DNA from: an uncultured Clostridia bacterium
GTDB lineage: Bacteria; Bacillota; Clostridia; Oscillospirales; Ruminococcaceae
NCBI GenBank assembly: GCA_947627875.1
Contig: CANQXS010000001.1
Span: 62,001 to 126,000 of the forward strand
Direction of reading: 5' to 3'
DNA: 64,000 nucleotides
The notes beneath the pieces were generated by a model that saw nothing but the letters and a program-made list of their open reading frames with translations, searched no databases and had not been told where the DNA came from. Both the position numbers and the translations under genes were made by a program. Below are positions 25,358 to 33,732 of this stretch, piece by piece. Position 1 is the first letter of the stretch; the number at the start of each line of letters is the position of its first letter.

Positions 25358-25897
25358 ATGGATAACAACACCCTGACGGAAGAAAAATTTGAAATAGACC
25401 GCCTTACTATCCTCGACTGCTCAAAGCTCCGCTTTTACAAAGACGAGGGAAACTTCATCTCGCTCGAATACGACGGGAACACATATTTTAACGTCCGCCT
25501 CACAAGGCTGATACCTTTCTATTCCGACACGACCTATATCAGCGTCGCCTACGACAACGAAGACGGCGAGTTCACCGAAATAGGCGTTATAAAGGATATG
25601 GCAGAGCTCTCCGAGGAGCAGTTCAAGCTTTTGGACGAATATCTGAAATACAAATACTATATGCCCGAGATAAAAAAGGTCTACTCGATAAAAGACAACT
25701 CCCGCGGATTCATCTTTGTCGATATCGATACGACCTCAGGCAGAAAGACTATCTGCATCCGCGACTGGTATTCCAATTTCAGAATGCTTTCGGAAAAGCT
25801 GCTCTACGCGGTCGATGTCGACGGCAACAAATACGCCTGCCACGATATCGACACCCTCGACCGCAAGAGCCTCGCCATACTCGAGATCTACGTTTGA
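25358..25897 (+). CDS. DUF1854-like protein
   Basis: The 179-residue soluble protein resembles the DUF1854 family: an N-terminal segment on residues near the surface of a beta-rich fold, the central ARFxxLIPFYSDT-type region (here RLIPFYSDTTYISV), a YMPEIKKVYSI stretch and a C-terminal TICIRDWYSNFRML. It has no signal peptide or membrane helix. In other bacteria DUF1854 proteins accompany ABC transporters, including ones annotated with cyanophycin metabolism. Here it lies between two half-transporters with gaps of 24 and 31 bases, so it is probably an accessory subunit. Its molecular role is not known. Confidence 0.75.
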   Translation: MDNNTLTEEKFEIDRLTILDCSKLRFYKDEGNFISLEYDGNTYFNVRLTRLIPFYSDTTYISVAYDNEDGEFTEIGVIKDMAELSEEQFKLLDEYLKYKYYMPEIKKVYSIKDNSRGFIFVDIDTTSGRKTICIRDWYSNFRMLSEKLLYAVDVDGNKYACHDIDTLDRKSLAILEIYV

Positions 25898-25928
25898 TCT
25901 CCGCCTCTGCGAAAGGAGTGTGATTTAA

Positions 25929-28148
25929 TTGAATCTACTGCTCTCCGCGCCCCGCGGACACGACCTCTCGGAATTTCTGTTCTCGCTTCCCTTTAATCTC
26001 TACGGGAAGGCGAAGAAGGTAGACGGTCATCTCTGCGTGACCCGCGACGGCTTGGAAGTTTTCATCGACGGCGAAAAGGTCGACTCCTACCGCTTCTCCG
26101 ATTTCGAGGAATATGCCTGCGAGCAGCTTATCGGCTGTTCGATGATGGTGGGAAGGATAGACGACGCCGACCGCAAATGCATCTGCGCATTCACCAACGA
26201 CAGCTTTATCGCCTTTGCCGAGCTCTGCAAGATAATCAACCATTATCTCACGACCGGCGTTATGGTCGAGCAGTCCGACCTTGAGGAGCCGAAATGCCCG
26301 AAATGCGGTCTTCCGCTCGACGGCTACTCCGAATGCCCCTACTGCGCTTCAAAGATAAAGACCTTCTCGAAGCTGTTTTCAAGGGTCAAGCCTTATAAGG
26401 GCGTATTTGCGATAGCCATTCTCTGCACCGTCCTCGGCGAGGTCCTAAACGTCGTTTCGCCGAAGATAAACCAGATACTCATCGACGACTACGTTCAGCC
26501 TCAGAACACCTCTCACTGGCTCGGCTTTGCGGCGCTATGCGCGGCGATGTTCCTTATCGTCCTCATCAACACTGTGCTCAACTGGGCGAATATGAAGGCG
26601 AGCTATTATGTTTCGCTTAACCTCGGTCAGGACCTGAGGCAGGACGTCTTCAACAAGACCCTCGAGCTCTCGATGAACTCGATTTCAAAGAAGACCGCCG
26701 GCGACCTTATCAACCGCGTTTCGAACGACGCCAACAAGCTCCAGAGCTTTCTTACGGATAACGGCAAGAACGCCGTCGTAAGAATACTCTCGCTGATAAT
26801 CGTTATGGTCATCATCTTCGTGATGAACTGGAAGCTCGCGCTTTTGGCTATCATTCCGATACCTATCGTGCTCGTAGTCGTAAAGAGGCTTTACAACGTG
26901 ATACATATGTATTACAGCCGCGTCTGGAGATTTTCCAACGCCCATTCAAAGCTCCTTCACGACGCCCTCAACGGTATCCGCGTAATAAAGACCTGCGGCA
27001 CCGAAAAGGCGGAGATAGAGAAATACCGCGCTGCCTCCGAAAAATGGGCTAAGGCGGCTTCAAAGGCAGAGATAGTCTGGAACCTGATCTGGCCCTTCTG
27101 CGACTTTATGCTCACAGTAGGAAACTACTTCGTGATCTACTTCGGCTCGCTGATGATCCTTCAGCGCATACCCGCCTTCGGGACTCTTACCCTCGGCGAG
27201 CTCATTCAGTTCACGACCTACGTTTCGATGCTCTACACGCCTCTGCGCTGGCTTATGCAACTCCCGAGGCAGCTTGCCGACGTTTCGGTCTCCGCCTCGA
27301 AGGTATTCGAGATACTCGAGGAAAAGACCGACGTCCGCGACGACGCAAACTGCGTAGACCTCGACATTCAGGGCGACATCGATTTCGACCACGTTTTCTT
27401 CGGCTACAAGGTCTATAACCCCGTTCTTAAGGACATCACCTGCAAAATCGAGAAGGGGAAGATGTACGGCATAGTCGGTCATTCCGGCGTCGGAAAATCG
27501 ACTATGATAAACCTGATATTAAGGCTCTACGACGTGACCCAGGGCTCGGTCTCGATAGACGGCGTGGATATAAGAAAGATATCCCAGAAGAGCCTAAGAT
27601 CGCAAGTCGGCGTTGTTTTGCAGGAGACCTATCTCTTTGAGGGAACCGTCCTTGAAAACATCACCTATGCCAAGCCCGACGCCACCTTTGAGGAGGTAGT
27701 TCAGGCGGCGAAGATAGCCCACGCCCACGAGTTCGTAACAAAGCTCCCCGACGGCTACAACACCCGCGTCGGAAACAAGGGCTACACCCTTTCGGGCGGC
27801 GAGCGCCAGCGCATAGCGATAGCCCGCGCGATTCTCCACGACCCGAAGATAATAATCCTCGACGAGGCGACCGCTTCGCTCGATACCGAGACAGAAAAGC
27901 AGATCCAGGAGGGCTTGAACGAGCTCTGCAAGGGCAGGACTACTATCGCGATTGCCCACCGCCTTTCTACTCTTTCAAACGCCGACTGCCTTATCGTTTT
28001 AGACAAGGGGCGCCTTGCCGAAATGGGAACGCACGACGAGCTTATGCGCCGCAAGGGAGTTTATTTCAACCTTGTTATGGCTCAGCGCAAGACCACGAAG
28101 ATGCGCGCCGCGAACACGAATATGAGTCCGCGACCGGCAAAAGCATAG
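25929..28148 (+). CDS. ABC exporter half-subunit B with N-terminal zinc ribbon
   Basis: The 739-residue partner starts at TTG 25929, preceded by AAAGGAG. A shorter N-terminal domain (1-120) leads to a zinc ribbon (C123-x2-C126, C136-x2-C139), the exporter membrane domain from about residue 155, and a canonical ATPase: GHSGVGKST (517-525), LSGGERQR, IIILDEATASLD, IAHRLSTL. Its architecture parallels that of the upstream half-transporter, so the two probably arose by duplication and form a heterodimer with two competent ATPase sites. The C-terminus ends in a basic tail. A terminator follows directly. Confidence 0.88.
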   Translation: MNLLLSAPRGHDLSEFLFSLPFNLYGKAKKVDGHLCVTRDGLEVFIDGEKVDSYRFSDFEEYACEQLIGCSMMVGRIDDADRKCICAFTNDSFIAFAELCKIINHYLTTGVMVEQSDLEEPKCPKCGLPLDGYSECPYCASKIKTFSKLFSRVKPYKGVFAIAILCTVLGEVLNVVSPKINQILIDDYVQPQNTSHWLGFAALCAAMFLIVLINTVLNWANMKASYYVSLNLGQDLRQDVFNKTLELSMNSISKKTAGDLINRVSNDANKLQSFLTDNGKNAVVRILSLIIVMVIIFVMNWKLALLAIIPIPIVLVVVKRLYNVIHMYYSRVWRFSNAHSKLLHDALNGIRVIKTCGTEKAEIEKYRAASEKWAKAASKAEIVWNLIWPFCDFMLTVGNYFVIYFGSLMILQRIPAFGTLTLGELIQFTTYVSMLYTPLRWLMQLPRQLADVSVSASKVFEILEEKTDVRDDANCVDLDIQGDIDFDHVFFGYKVYNPVLKDITCKIEKGKMYGIVGHSGVGKSTMINLILRLYDVTQGSVSIDGVDIRKISQKSLRSQVGVVLQETYLFEGTVLENITYAKPDATFEEVVQAAKIAHAHEFVTKLPDGYNTRVGNKGYTLSGGERQRIAIARAILHDPKIIILDEATASLDTETEKQIQEGLNELCKGRTTIAIAHRLSTLSNADCLIVLDKGRLAEMGTHDELMRRKGVYFNLVMAQRKTTKMRAANTNMSPRPAKA

Positions 28149-28152
28149 TTTT

Positions 28153-28184
28153 CACGGGACCGCAAAAGCGGTCCTGTGATTTTT
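28153..28184 (+). terminator. Terminator of the ABC exporter unit
   Basis: CACGGGACCGC pairs with GCGGTCCTGTG around AAAA, followed by ATTTTT. Confidence 0.9.
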
Positions 28185-28189
28185 ACACG

Positions 28190-28407
28190 ATCGCGGGAAA
28201 ACTTAAAAGTTTTCGGTCAAGCCTTTTCCAAAAGGCTTGCGAGAGTCCAGAGGCGAGAAGCCTCTGGACGCAGCCCGCAGGCTGCGAAATCTTTTACATA
28301 CAAAGCGCAGGAAGGGGAATAAAAACTGTCCAGTGGACAGTTTTTATTGGGGAGACCCTCGCCGGGGGTCTCCCCATTTGCCGAGCAGGGCGAGGCAAAT
28401 AAAACTG
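28190..28407 (-). repeat. Hairpin-array repeat, family R2 (copy 2, inverted)
   Basis: Read on the minus strand this copy has the same series as copy 1. The hairpins lie at 28349-28375 (GGGGAGACC/GGGTCTCCCC), 28318-28348 (15-base perfect arms around one base, core ACTGTCCA), 28270-28285 (GCAGCC/GGCTGC), 28245-28269 (GTCCAGAGGC/GCCTCTGGAC) and 28218-28239 (CAAGCCTTTT/AAAAGGCTTG). The same TTTGCCTCG start and CGAAAACTTTTA end are present. No gene was seen from 28185 to 28493. Confidence 0.8.
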
Positions 28408-28493
28408 CAAATATAGTCATTCCGTTTTTCCCTTCCCCGAATTTGTCCCCTCACCGAATCATAGTATTTACCAAAAAACAAAAGGGTGATACT

Positions 28494-29624
28494 ATGTTAA
28501 AACGCCTTCTTTCGCTCCTTGCGGCTTTTGCCGTTGCAGCTTCGCTCTGCCTTCCGCTCGCCGCCGAGGATACCTCTCCCGTTTATTCCTACGTCCTTAT
28601 GGAGGGCGGGACCGCTTCGCTCCTCTATTCCGAAAACGGCAGCGCGGTCGTGCCGGCTCATCATTCCGCCAAGCTTATGACCCTCCTTCTCGTTATGGAG
28701 GCTATGGACAGGGGAGAACTCTCGTTCGATACCGTCCTCAAGACATCGCCTTATGCAAATTCAATGCAGGGCGCTCAGATATGGCTTATGCCCGGCGAGG
28801 AGATAACCGTAAACGAACTGATTGCCGCAATAACCGTCGGCAACGCCAACGACGCCTGCGTTGTGCTCGCCGAGGCGGTCGGAAAGACCGAGCCCGATTT
28901 TGTCGCGCTTATGAACAGCCGCGCCGCGGAGCTCGGAATGTTCGGCACCCGCTACGCAGATTCAACCGGAATCTCCCCCGAGAGCGTCACCACTGCCTGC
29001 GACGCCGCAGTTTTGGCTTCTGCTCTTACTAAATACGACAGCCTGCGGGAATACTTCACCACCTGGGTCACCTCCGTCCGCGGCGGAAAGACCGAGCTCG
29101 CCTCAACAAACCGCCTTATCCTTACCTACGAAGGCATCACCGGAATGAAGGCATATTACAGCGAAGCCCTCGGCAACTGCCTTATAGCGACCGCCGAGCG
29201 AAACGGTCTTACGATGGTCTGCGTTATATTCGGCGAAAAAGACGAATTTGCGCGGTTCGCAACCGCCAAGGAGAAGCTCAACGCAGGCTTCAACGCCTAT
29301 ATGCTCTATCAGCCGAAGCGAAGCGACGTTTACACCGAGCCGGTAAAGGTCTCGGGAGGCGAGAAGACCGAGGTCGGAACGAAGCTCGGCGCGCTTAAGC
29401 CTTTTATAATAAGAAAGAGCGCCGAGGAGAAAATAGAGGTATCTTTGGAATATTTCGAGGGCGTAGAGGCTCCGCTCGAAGCGGGGGACAGGGTAGGGCG
29501 CGCGGTCTGGTCGATAGACGGCGAAGAGGTTTATTCCTGCCCGATAGCCGCCGAGGAGAGGGTCAGAAAGCTCGGATTTTTCCTCTCGCTCATAAGGGTG
29601 TTGAGAAGCATTATAAAAATGTAA
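28494..29624 (+). CDS. D-alanyl-D-alanine carboxypeptidase-like protein with altered active site
   Basis: The 376-residue protein begins with a signal peptide (MLKRLLSLLAAFAVAAS, cleavage near the AAED region), has a peptidase S11 domain and a C-terminal beta domain, and ends in a weak amphipathic helix. It is related to DacF/PBP5, which trim peptidoglycan stem peptides. The start ATG follows AAGGGTG; longer upstream frames run into the repeat. All three active-site motifs deviate. SxxK aligns with H57-S-A-K60, SxN with NAN (VGNANDA), and KTG with KAY (GMKAYY). NAN and KA-type changes occur in a clostridial subgroup as far as I recall, but loss of the serine at the nucleophile position suggests little or no carboxypeptidase activity. 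Confidence 0.8.
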   Translation: MLKRLLSLLAAFAVAASLCLPLAAEDTSPVYSYVLMEGGTASLLYSENGSAVVPAHHSAKLMTLLLVMEAMDRGELSFDTVLKTSPYANSMQGAQIWLMPGEEITVNELIAAITVGNANDACVVLAEAVGKTEPDFVALMNSRAAELGMFGTRYADSTGISPESVTTACDAAVLASALTKYDSLREYFTTWVTSVRGGKTELASTNRLILTYEGITGMKAYYSEALGNCLIATAERNGLTMVCVIFGEKDEFARFATAKEKLNAGFNAYMLYQPKRSDVYTEPVKVSGGEKTEVGTKLGALKPFIIRKSAEEKIEVSLEYFEGVEAPLEAGDRVGRAVWSIDGEEVYSCPIAAEERVRKLGFFLSLIRVLRSIIKM

Positions 29625-29678
29625 CAGATTCGTGGCGATATTTTTTTCGGCTTGTCACTATTTTTTCATAAAAATTCC

Positions 29679-29707
29679 TTGCATTATCGTTTGAGTCGTG
29701 ATAAAAT
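29679..29707 (+). promoter_or_regulatory. Promoter of pgi
   Basis: TTGCAT (29679-29684) and TAAAAT (29702-29707) have a 17-base spacer; the ATG of pgi lies 32 bases further on. Confidence 0.7.
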
Positions 29708-29738
29708 AGAATCATAAATCAGAAAAGAGGGATTTTTT

Positions 29739-31073
29739 ATGTCACTTAAGCTGGTAACAAAATACACCGAAAAATTTATAGCTCCGCACGAGCTTGAAGC
29801 CTGCCGCGCTCAGCTTACCGCCGCCCACGAAACCTTAAAGAACCGTTCCGGTCTCGGCAACGACTTCTTGGGCTGGGTCGATCTTCCCGTCGATTACGAC
29901 AAAGAGGAATTCGCGCGGATAAAAGCCGCCGCCCAAAGGATCCGCGAAAAGGCGGACATACTTATAGTAATAGGAATAGGCGGCTCATATCTCGGCGCCC
30001 GCGCCGCAATAGAGCTCCTCAGAAGCCCCTATTACAACAGCCTTAAAAAAGACACGCCGGATATTTACTTTGTCGGCAACACGATAAGCCCCACCTACCT
30101 CAACGAAATTCTCTCGATCTGCGAGGGCAAGGATATCTGCGTAAACGTCATCTCCAAGTCCGGCACAACGACGGAGCCCGCGCTCGCGTTCAGAATTTTC
30201 AAGAAGCTCGTTGAAGAAAAATACGGCAAGGAAGAGGCCAAAAACCGCATCTTCGCCACCACCGACAAGGCGAGGGGGACCCTTAAGGAGCTCTCCGACG
30301 CCGAGGGCTACGAGACCTTTGTCATCGCCGACGATATCGGGGGCAGATATTCCGTCCTTACCGCCGTAGGTCTTCTGCCGATAGCCGTCGCCGGCTGCGA
30401 TATCGATGCCATAATGGCGGGCGCAGCCTCCGCGAGAGAGCAGTATAAGAACGACGACCTCAACGACTGCGAAAAGTATGCCGCCATAAGAAATATCCTC
30501 TACCGCAAGGGCAAGTCGGTCGAAATGCTCGTTAGCTACGAGCCCTGCTTCGTTATGATGGCGGAGTGGTTCAAGCAGCTCTTCGGCGAGAGCGAGGGCA
30601 AAGACCAAAAGGGCATTTACCCCTCAAGTGCCACCTTCTCTACCGACCTTCATTCCCTCGGTCAGTTCGTTCAGGACGGCTCGCGCATTATGTTCGAGAC
30701 CGTAGTCGACGTAAAGCATCCGAAGAAAGATTTCTTCCTCGAGAGCGACCCCGAGAACCTCGACGGTCTCAACTTCCTCACCAACCAGAATATGTCGGTC
30801 GTCAACCGCAAGGCGATGGAAGGCACCGTTCTGGCGCATACCGAGGGCGGCGTTCCCAACATCATACTCGAAGTCGATAAGCTCGACGAATTCAACTTCG
30901 GCGAAATGGTATACTTCTTCGAGAAAGCCTGCGCGCTTTCGGGCTATATGCTCGGGGTCAACCCGTTCAACCAGCCCGGCGTCGAGAGCTACAAAAAGAA
31001 TATGTTCGCGCTCTTGGGCAAGCCCGGCTACGAGGCTCAGCGCGAAGAGCTCGAGGCAAAGCTCGCCGAATAA
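29739..31073 (+). CDS. pgi: Glucose-6-phosphate isomerase
   Basis: Pgi interconverts glucose-6-phosphate and fructose-6-phosphate. The 444-residue length is that of the shorter Firmicutes form. Motifs are [45 protein letters not shown], and the C-terminal [27 protein letters not shown] precedes the ATG. It has its own promoter and is followed after 73 bases by a P-loop gene, with a palindrome but no T run in between, so read-through is possible. Confidence 0.97.
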   Translation: MSLKLVTKYTEKFIAPHELEACRAQLTAAHETLKNRSGLGNDFLGWVDLPVDYDKEEFARIKAAAQRIREKADILIVIGIGGSYLGARAAIELLRSPYYNSLKKDTPDIYFVGNTISPTYLNEILSICEGKDICVNVISKSGTTTEPALAFRIFKKLVEEKYGKEEAKNRIFATTDKARGTLKELSDAEGYETFVIADDIGGRYSVLTAVGLLPIAVAGCDIDAIMAGAASAREQYKNDDLNDCEKYAAIRNILYRKGKSVEMLVSYEPCFVMMAEWFKQLFGESEGKDQKGIYPSSATFSTDLHSLGQFVQDGSRIMFETVVDVKHPKKDFFLESDPENLDGLNFLTNQNMSVVNRKAMEGTVLAHTEGGVPNIILEVDKLDEFNFGEMVYFFEKACALSGYMLGVNPFNQPGVESYKKNMFALLGKPGYEAQREELEAKLAE

Positions 31074-31083
31074 CTGCGGCTCC

Positions 31084-31100
31084 AACGGCTTTAAGCCGTT
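31084..31100. other. Short perfect inverted repeat between pgi and the P-loop gene
   Basis: AACGGCTT and AAGCCGTT flank a single T (17 bases in all). A second small hairpin, GCCC-GAAA-GGGC, follows near 31118. Neither has a T run, so these could be mRNA-stabilising or processing structures rather than a terminator. Confidence 0.4.
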
Positions 31101-31146
31101 AAGGATAAAATAAGTAAGCCCGAAAGGGCGGAAACGGAGTATTCAT

Positions 31147-31551
31147 ATGATTAAGTTGATCACAGGCAAAAAAGGTACCGGCAAGACCAAGATTTTGGTC
31201 GACCTCATCAAGCAGGCGGCGCAGAGCACCCGCGGCAACGTTGTCTGCATCGAAAAGGCTATGCAGCTCACCTATGATATCCCCTACAGTGTACGCCTTG
31301 TCGACGTTGACAGCTATTCCATCGACAGCTATGATAAAATCTACGGCTTCATCAGCGGTATGATTGCCGGCAATTACGACATCTCAGAGGTGTTCGTCGA
31401 CGGTATTTTAAAGATCGGCGGGCGCGATTACGAGGCTCTCGGAAGCTTCCTCGCCGCCGTCGAAAAGATAACCTCCGAGATCGAGATAGTCTTTACCGTG
31501 TCCGAAGACCTTGAAAACCTCCCCGAATCGGTCACAAAATACACCGCATAA
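31147..31551 (+). CDS. Small P-loop ATPase-like protein
   Basis: The 134-residue protein opens with MIKLITGKKGTGKTKIL, a clear Walker A loop, and has an acidic hydrophobic strand (EVFVDGIL) that may serve as Walker B. The rest resembles a truncated RecA-like or AAA-type core without further domains. I have no name for this family; it looks like a conserved clostridial protein of unknown role. It has ACGGAG before ATG, follows pgi and precedes the promoter of the DUF177-rpmF pair, so it may be expressed with pgi. Confidence 0.7.
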   Translation: MIKLITGKKGTGKTKILVDLIKQAAQSTRGNVVCIEKAMQLTYDIPYSVRLVDVDSYSIDSYDKIYGFISGMIAGNYDISEVFVDGILKIGGRDYEALGSFLAAVEKITSEIEIVFTVSEDLENLPESVTKYTA

Positions 31552-31573
31552 CGAAAAAACGCAAAAAAATGGG

Positions 31574-31602
31574 TTGACAATTCCGATTCCCGAATGTATA
31601 AT
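31574..31602 (+). promoter_or_regulatory. Consensus promoter of the DUF177-rpmF unit
   Basis: TTGACA (31574-31579) and TATAAT (31597-31602) with a 17-base spacer; the GTG start of the next gene is 26 bases downstream. Confidence 0.85.
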
Positions 31603-31627
31603 ATAACCTGATATTCTGAGGTGTAAC

Positions 31628-32089
31628 GTGATTTTGCAGCTAAAACGCATCTTCGAGCGCATCGGAGACGGAATCGACATCTGCGGCGAGATCCCTTTAG
31701 AGGAATTGAGGGAGCTCGGCGGCTGCGAGTCTTTTGTAACGCCGGTTTCGCTCAAGGGCAGAGCCGTCAACCGCGCCGGTATGGTTTCACTCGACTATAC
31801 CGCCGGAGTCACGGTCCGCCATCTGTGCGACAGATGTCTTGACGAATTTGATCGGGAATACAGCTTCGGCTTTTCTCACATTTTAACAAGAAGCGAAGCC
31901 CCCGAGGGCAGCGACGATGTTTACTGTGAGGGCGGCGTTCTCGATATGAATGAGTTGGCAATATCAGATCTGCTGGTCGAATTTCCGACAAAGGTTGTCT
32001 GCCATGAAGACTGTAAGGGGCTCTGCCCGGTCTGCGGCTGCAATCTCAACCGCGAGCAGTGCGGCTGCGCCGAAAATCCCGATCGGTAA
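31628..32089 (+). CDS. YceD/DUF177 family protein
   Basis: The 153-residue protein matches DUF177 (YceD, YlbN), which precedes rpmF in very many bacteria and is linked to 23S rRNA processing or ribosome assembly. It contains CDRCLDEFDR and the C-terminal cysteine cluster CHEDCKGLCPVCGCNLN, likely a metal site. The start is GTG 31628 after TGAGGTG. It lies 35 bases before rpmF under a consensus promoter, the usual arrangement. Confidence 0.92.
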   Translation: MILQLKRIFERIGDGIDICGEIPLEELRELGGCESFVTPVSLKGRAVNRAGMVSLDYTAGVTVRHLCDRCLDEFDREYSFGFSHILTRSEAPEGSDDVYCEGGVLDMNELAISDLLVEFPTKVVCHEDCKGLCPVCGCNLNREQCGCAENPDR

Positions 32090-32124
32090 GCTTATAACGA
32101 ATCCCAAAAGAGGAGGTGCTGAAA

Positions 32125-32307
32125 ATGGCAGTACCGAAGAGAAAAGTCTCCAAATCCCGCAGAGACAAAAGGCGCTCCGCCGTCTGGAAGCTCGAAGCCC
32201 CCGCGCTTTCGAGGTGCTCCAACTGCGGTTCCCTTACCTCACCCCATAAAGTCTGCTCCAACTGCGGCTATTATAAGGGCGTAGAGGTCATTCACAAAGA
32301 AGCCTGA
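32125..32307 (+). CDS. rpmF: 50S ribosomal protein L32
   Basis: The 60-residue ribosomal protein begins MAVPKRKVSKSRRDKRRS, the L32 signature, and carries a zinc ribbon (CSNCGS ... CSNCG). I choose ATG 32125, preceded by AGGAGGTG at good spacing; an in-frame ATG three codons upstream is too close to it. A strong terminator follows, so YceD-rpmF is a two-gene unit. Confidence 0.97.
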   Translation: MAVPKRKVSKSRRDKRRSAVWKLEAPALSRCSNCGSLTSPHKVCSNCGYYKGVEVIHKEA

Positions 32308-32321
32308 TCTTCTTCAAAATT

Positions 32322-32353
32322 CAGAGAAGGAGCCTTTCCTTCTCTGTTTTTTT
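32322..32353 (+). terminator. Terminator after rpmF
   Basis: CAGAGAAGGA (32322-32331) pairs with TCCTTCTCTG (32337-32346), followed by seven T. Confidence 0.93.
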
Positions 32354-32382
32354 GAAAGACCGATAATCAAGGAGGAAAGAAA

Positions 32383-33717
32383 ATGGCTTTACCGGTTGTC
32401 GCGGTGGTCGGAAGACCCAACGTCGGCAAATCCACCCTTTTCAACAGACTCATAGGTCAGCGTCTTTCCATTGTTGACGATACCCCCGGCGTCACCCGCG
32501 ACAGAATTTATTCAAAGTGCGAGTGGGCGGGAAGGGAATTTATGCTCGTCGATACCGGCGGAATAGAGCCCGCCTCCGACGATAAAATACTCGTTCAGAT
32601 GCGCCGCCAGGCACAGGTCGCGATCGACAGCGCATCCGTAATAATCCTCGTGACCGACCTTCGCTGCGGAGTAACCGCGAGCGACTACGACGTCGCCTCT
32701 ATGCTCCAGAAGTGCGGCAAGCCGATAGTCCTCTGCGTGAATAAATGCGACCGAGTAGGCGACACCGATCCGGATTTCTACGAATTCTATAATCTCGGTC
32801 TCGGCGACCCGATCGAGGTGAGCTCGGTCCACGGCTACGGGACCGGCGACCTTTTGGATAAGGTCGTCGAAAGTCTACCCGAGGCAGTCCCGGGAGAGGG
32901 CGAGGACGACACCGTAAAGGTTGCCGTCATCGGAAAGCCCAACGTCGGGAAATCCTCGATAATCAACGCCGTTTCGGGGCAGGAGAGGGCGATAGTGACC
33001 GACATCGCCGGAACCACCCGCGATTCCACCGATACCCTCGTCGAAAATTCCTACGGCAGATACACCTTTATCGATACCGCCGGAATCAGGCGGAAGTCGA
33101 AGGTATATGAAAACATCGAGCATTACAGCGTTCTGCGCTCATATATGGCGGTCGACAGAGCCGACGTAGCCGTTATAGTCATCGACGCGACGGTAGGCTT
33201 CACCGAGCAGGATTCCAAAGTCGCGGGCTATGCCCACGAGCAGGGTAAGGGCTGCGTAGTCGCGGTGAATAAGTGGGACGTCGTCGAGAAAGACACCGAC
33301 ACGATGAACAAATTCACCGAGGAGCTCAAAAAGAATCTCGGCTTTATGGATTACGTCCCGTTCGTGTTTATATCGGCAAAAACCGGTCAGCGGCTCAATA
33401 AGCTCTTCGAGCTCGTGAACACCGTCCACGCCAACAACTGCCTGAGAATTTCCACCGGCAAACTCAACGACATTCTCTCCTACGCCACCGAGCGCGTTCA
33501 GCCGCCTTCCGACAAGGGCAGGAGGCTCAAGATCTACTATATGACCCAGCCGTCGACAAGTCCGCCGACCTTTGTGGTATTCGTCAATTCTTCGGAGCTG
33601 TTTCATTTCAGCTACCGCCGCTATCTCGAGAATCAGATACGCGAGGTGTTCGGCGGTCTCGAAGGAACTCCGATAAGGTTTATAGTTCGCGAGCGCGACA
33701 GCTCCGACACCAAGTAG
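32383..33717 (+). CDS. der: Ribosome biogenesis GTPase Der (EngA)
   Basis: Der has two consecutive GTPase domains and a C-terminal KH-like domain and is needed for 50S subunit assembly. Both P loops are visible, GRPNVGKSTLFNRL near residue 8 and GKPNVGKSSIINAV near 184, with G3 motifs DTGG and DTAG and G4 motifs NKCD and NKWD. The 444 residues are typical. AAGGAGGAAAG precedes the ATG. The der-plsY-gpsA order is common in Firmicutes. Confidence 0.97.
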   Translation: MALPVVAVVGRPNVGKSTLFNRLIGQRLSIVDDTPGVTRDRIYSKCEWAGREFMLVDTGGIEPASDDKILVQMRRQAQVAIDSASVIILVTDLRCGVTASDYDVASMLQKCGKPIVLCVNKCDRVGDTDPDFYEFYNLGLGDPIEVSSVHGYGTGDLLDKVVESLPEAVPGEGEDDTVKVAVIGKPNVGKSSIINAVSGQERAIVTDIAGTTRDSTDTLVENSYGRYTFIDTAGIRRKSKVYENIEHYSVLRSYMAVDRADVAVIVIDATVGFTEQDSKVAGYAHEQGKGCVVAVNKWDVVEKDTDTMNKFTEELKKNLGFMDYVPFVFISAKTGQRLNKLFELVNTVHANNCLRISTGKLNDILSYATERVQPPSDKGRRLKIYYMTQPSTSPPTFVVFVNSSELFHFSYRRYLENQIREVFGGLEGTPIRFIVRERDSSDTK

Positions 33718-33732
33718 CGAAAGGGATGCGTC

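Noticed and set aside
28347-28493. N-terminal extension of the DacF-like protein (49 codons)
   Set aside because: It reads through the R2 repeat. The ATG at 28494 has a ribosome-binding site and starts a typical signal peptide.
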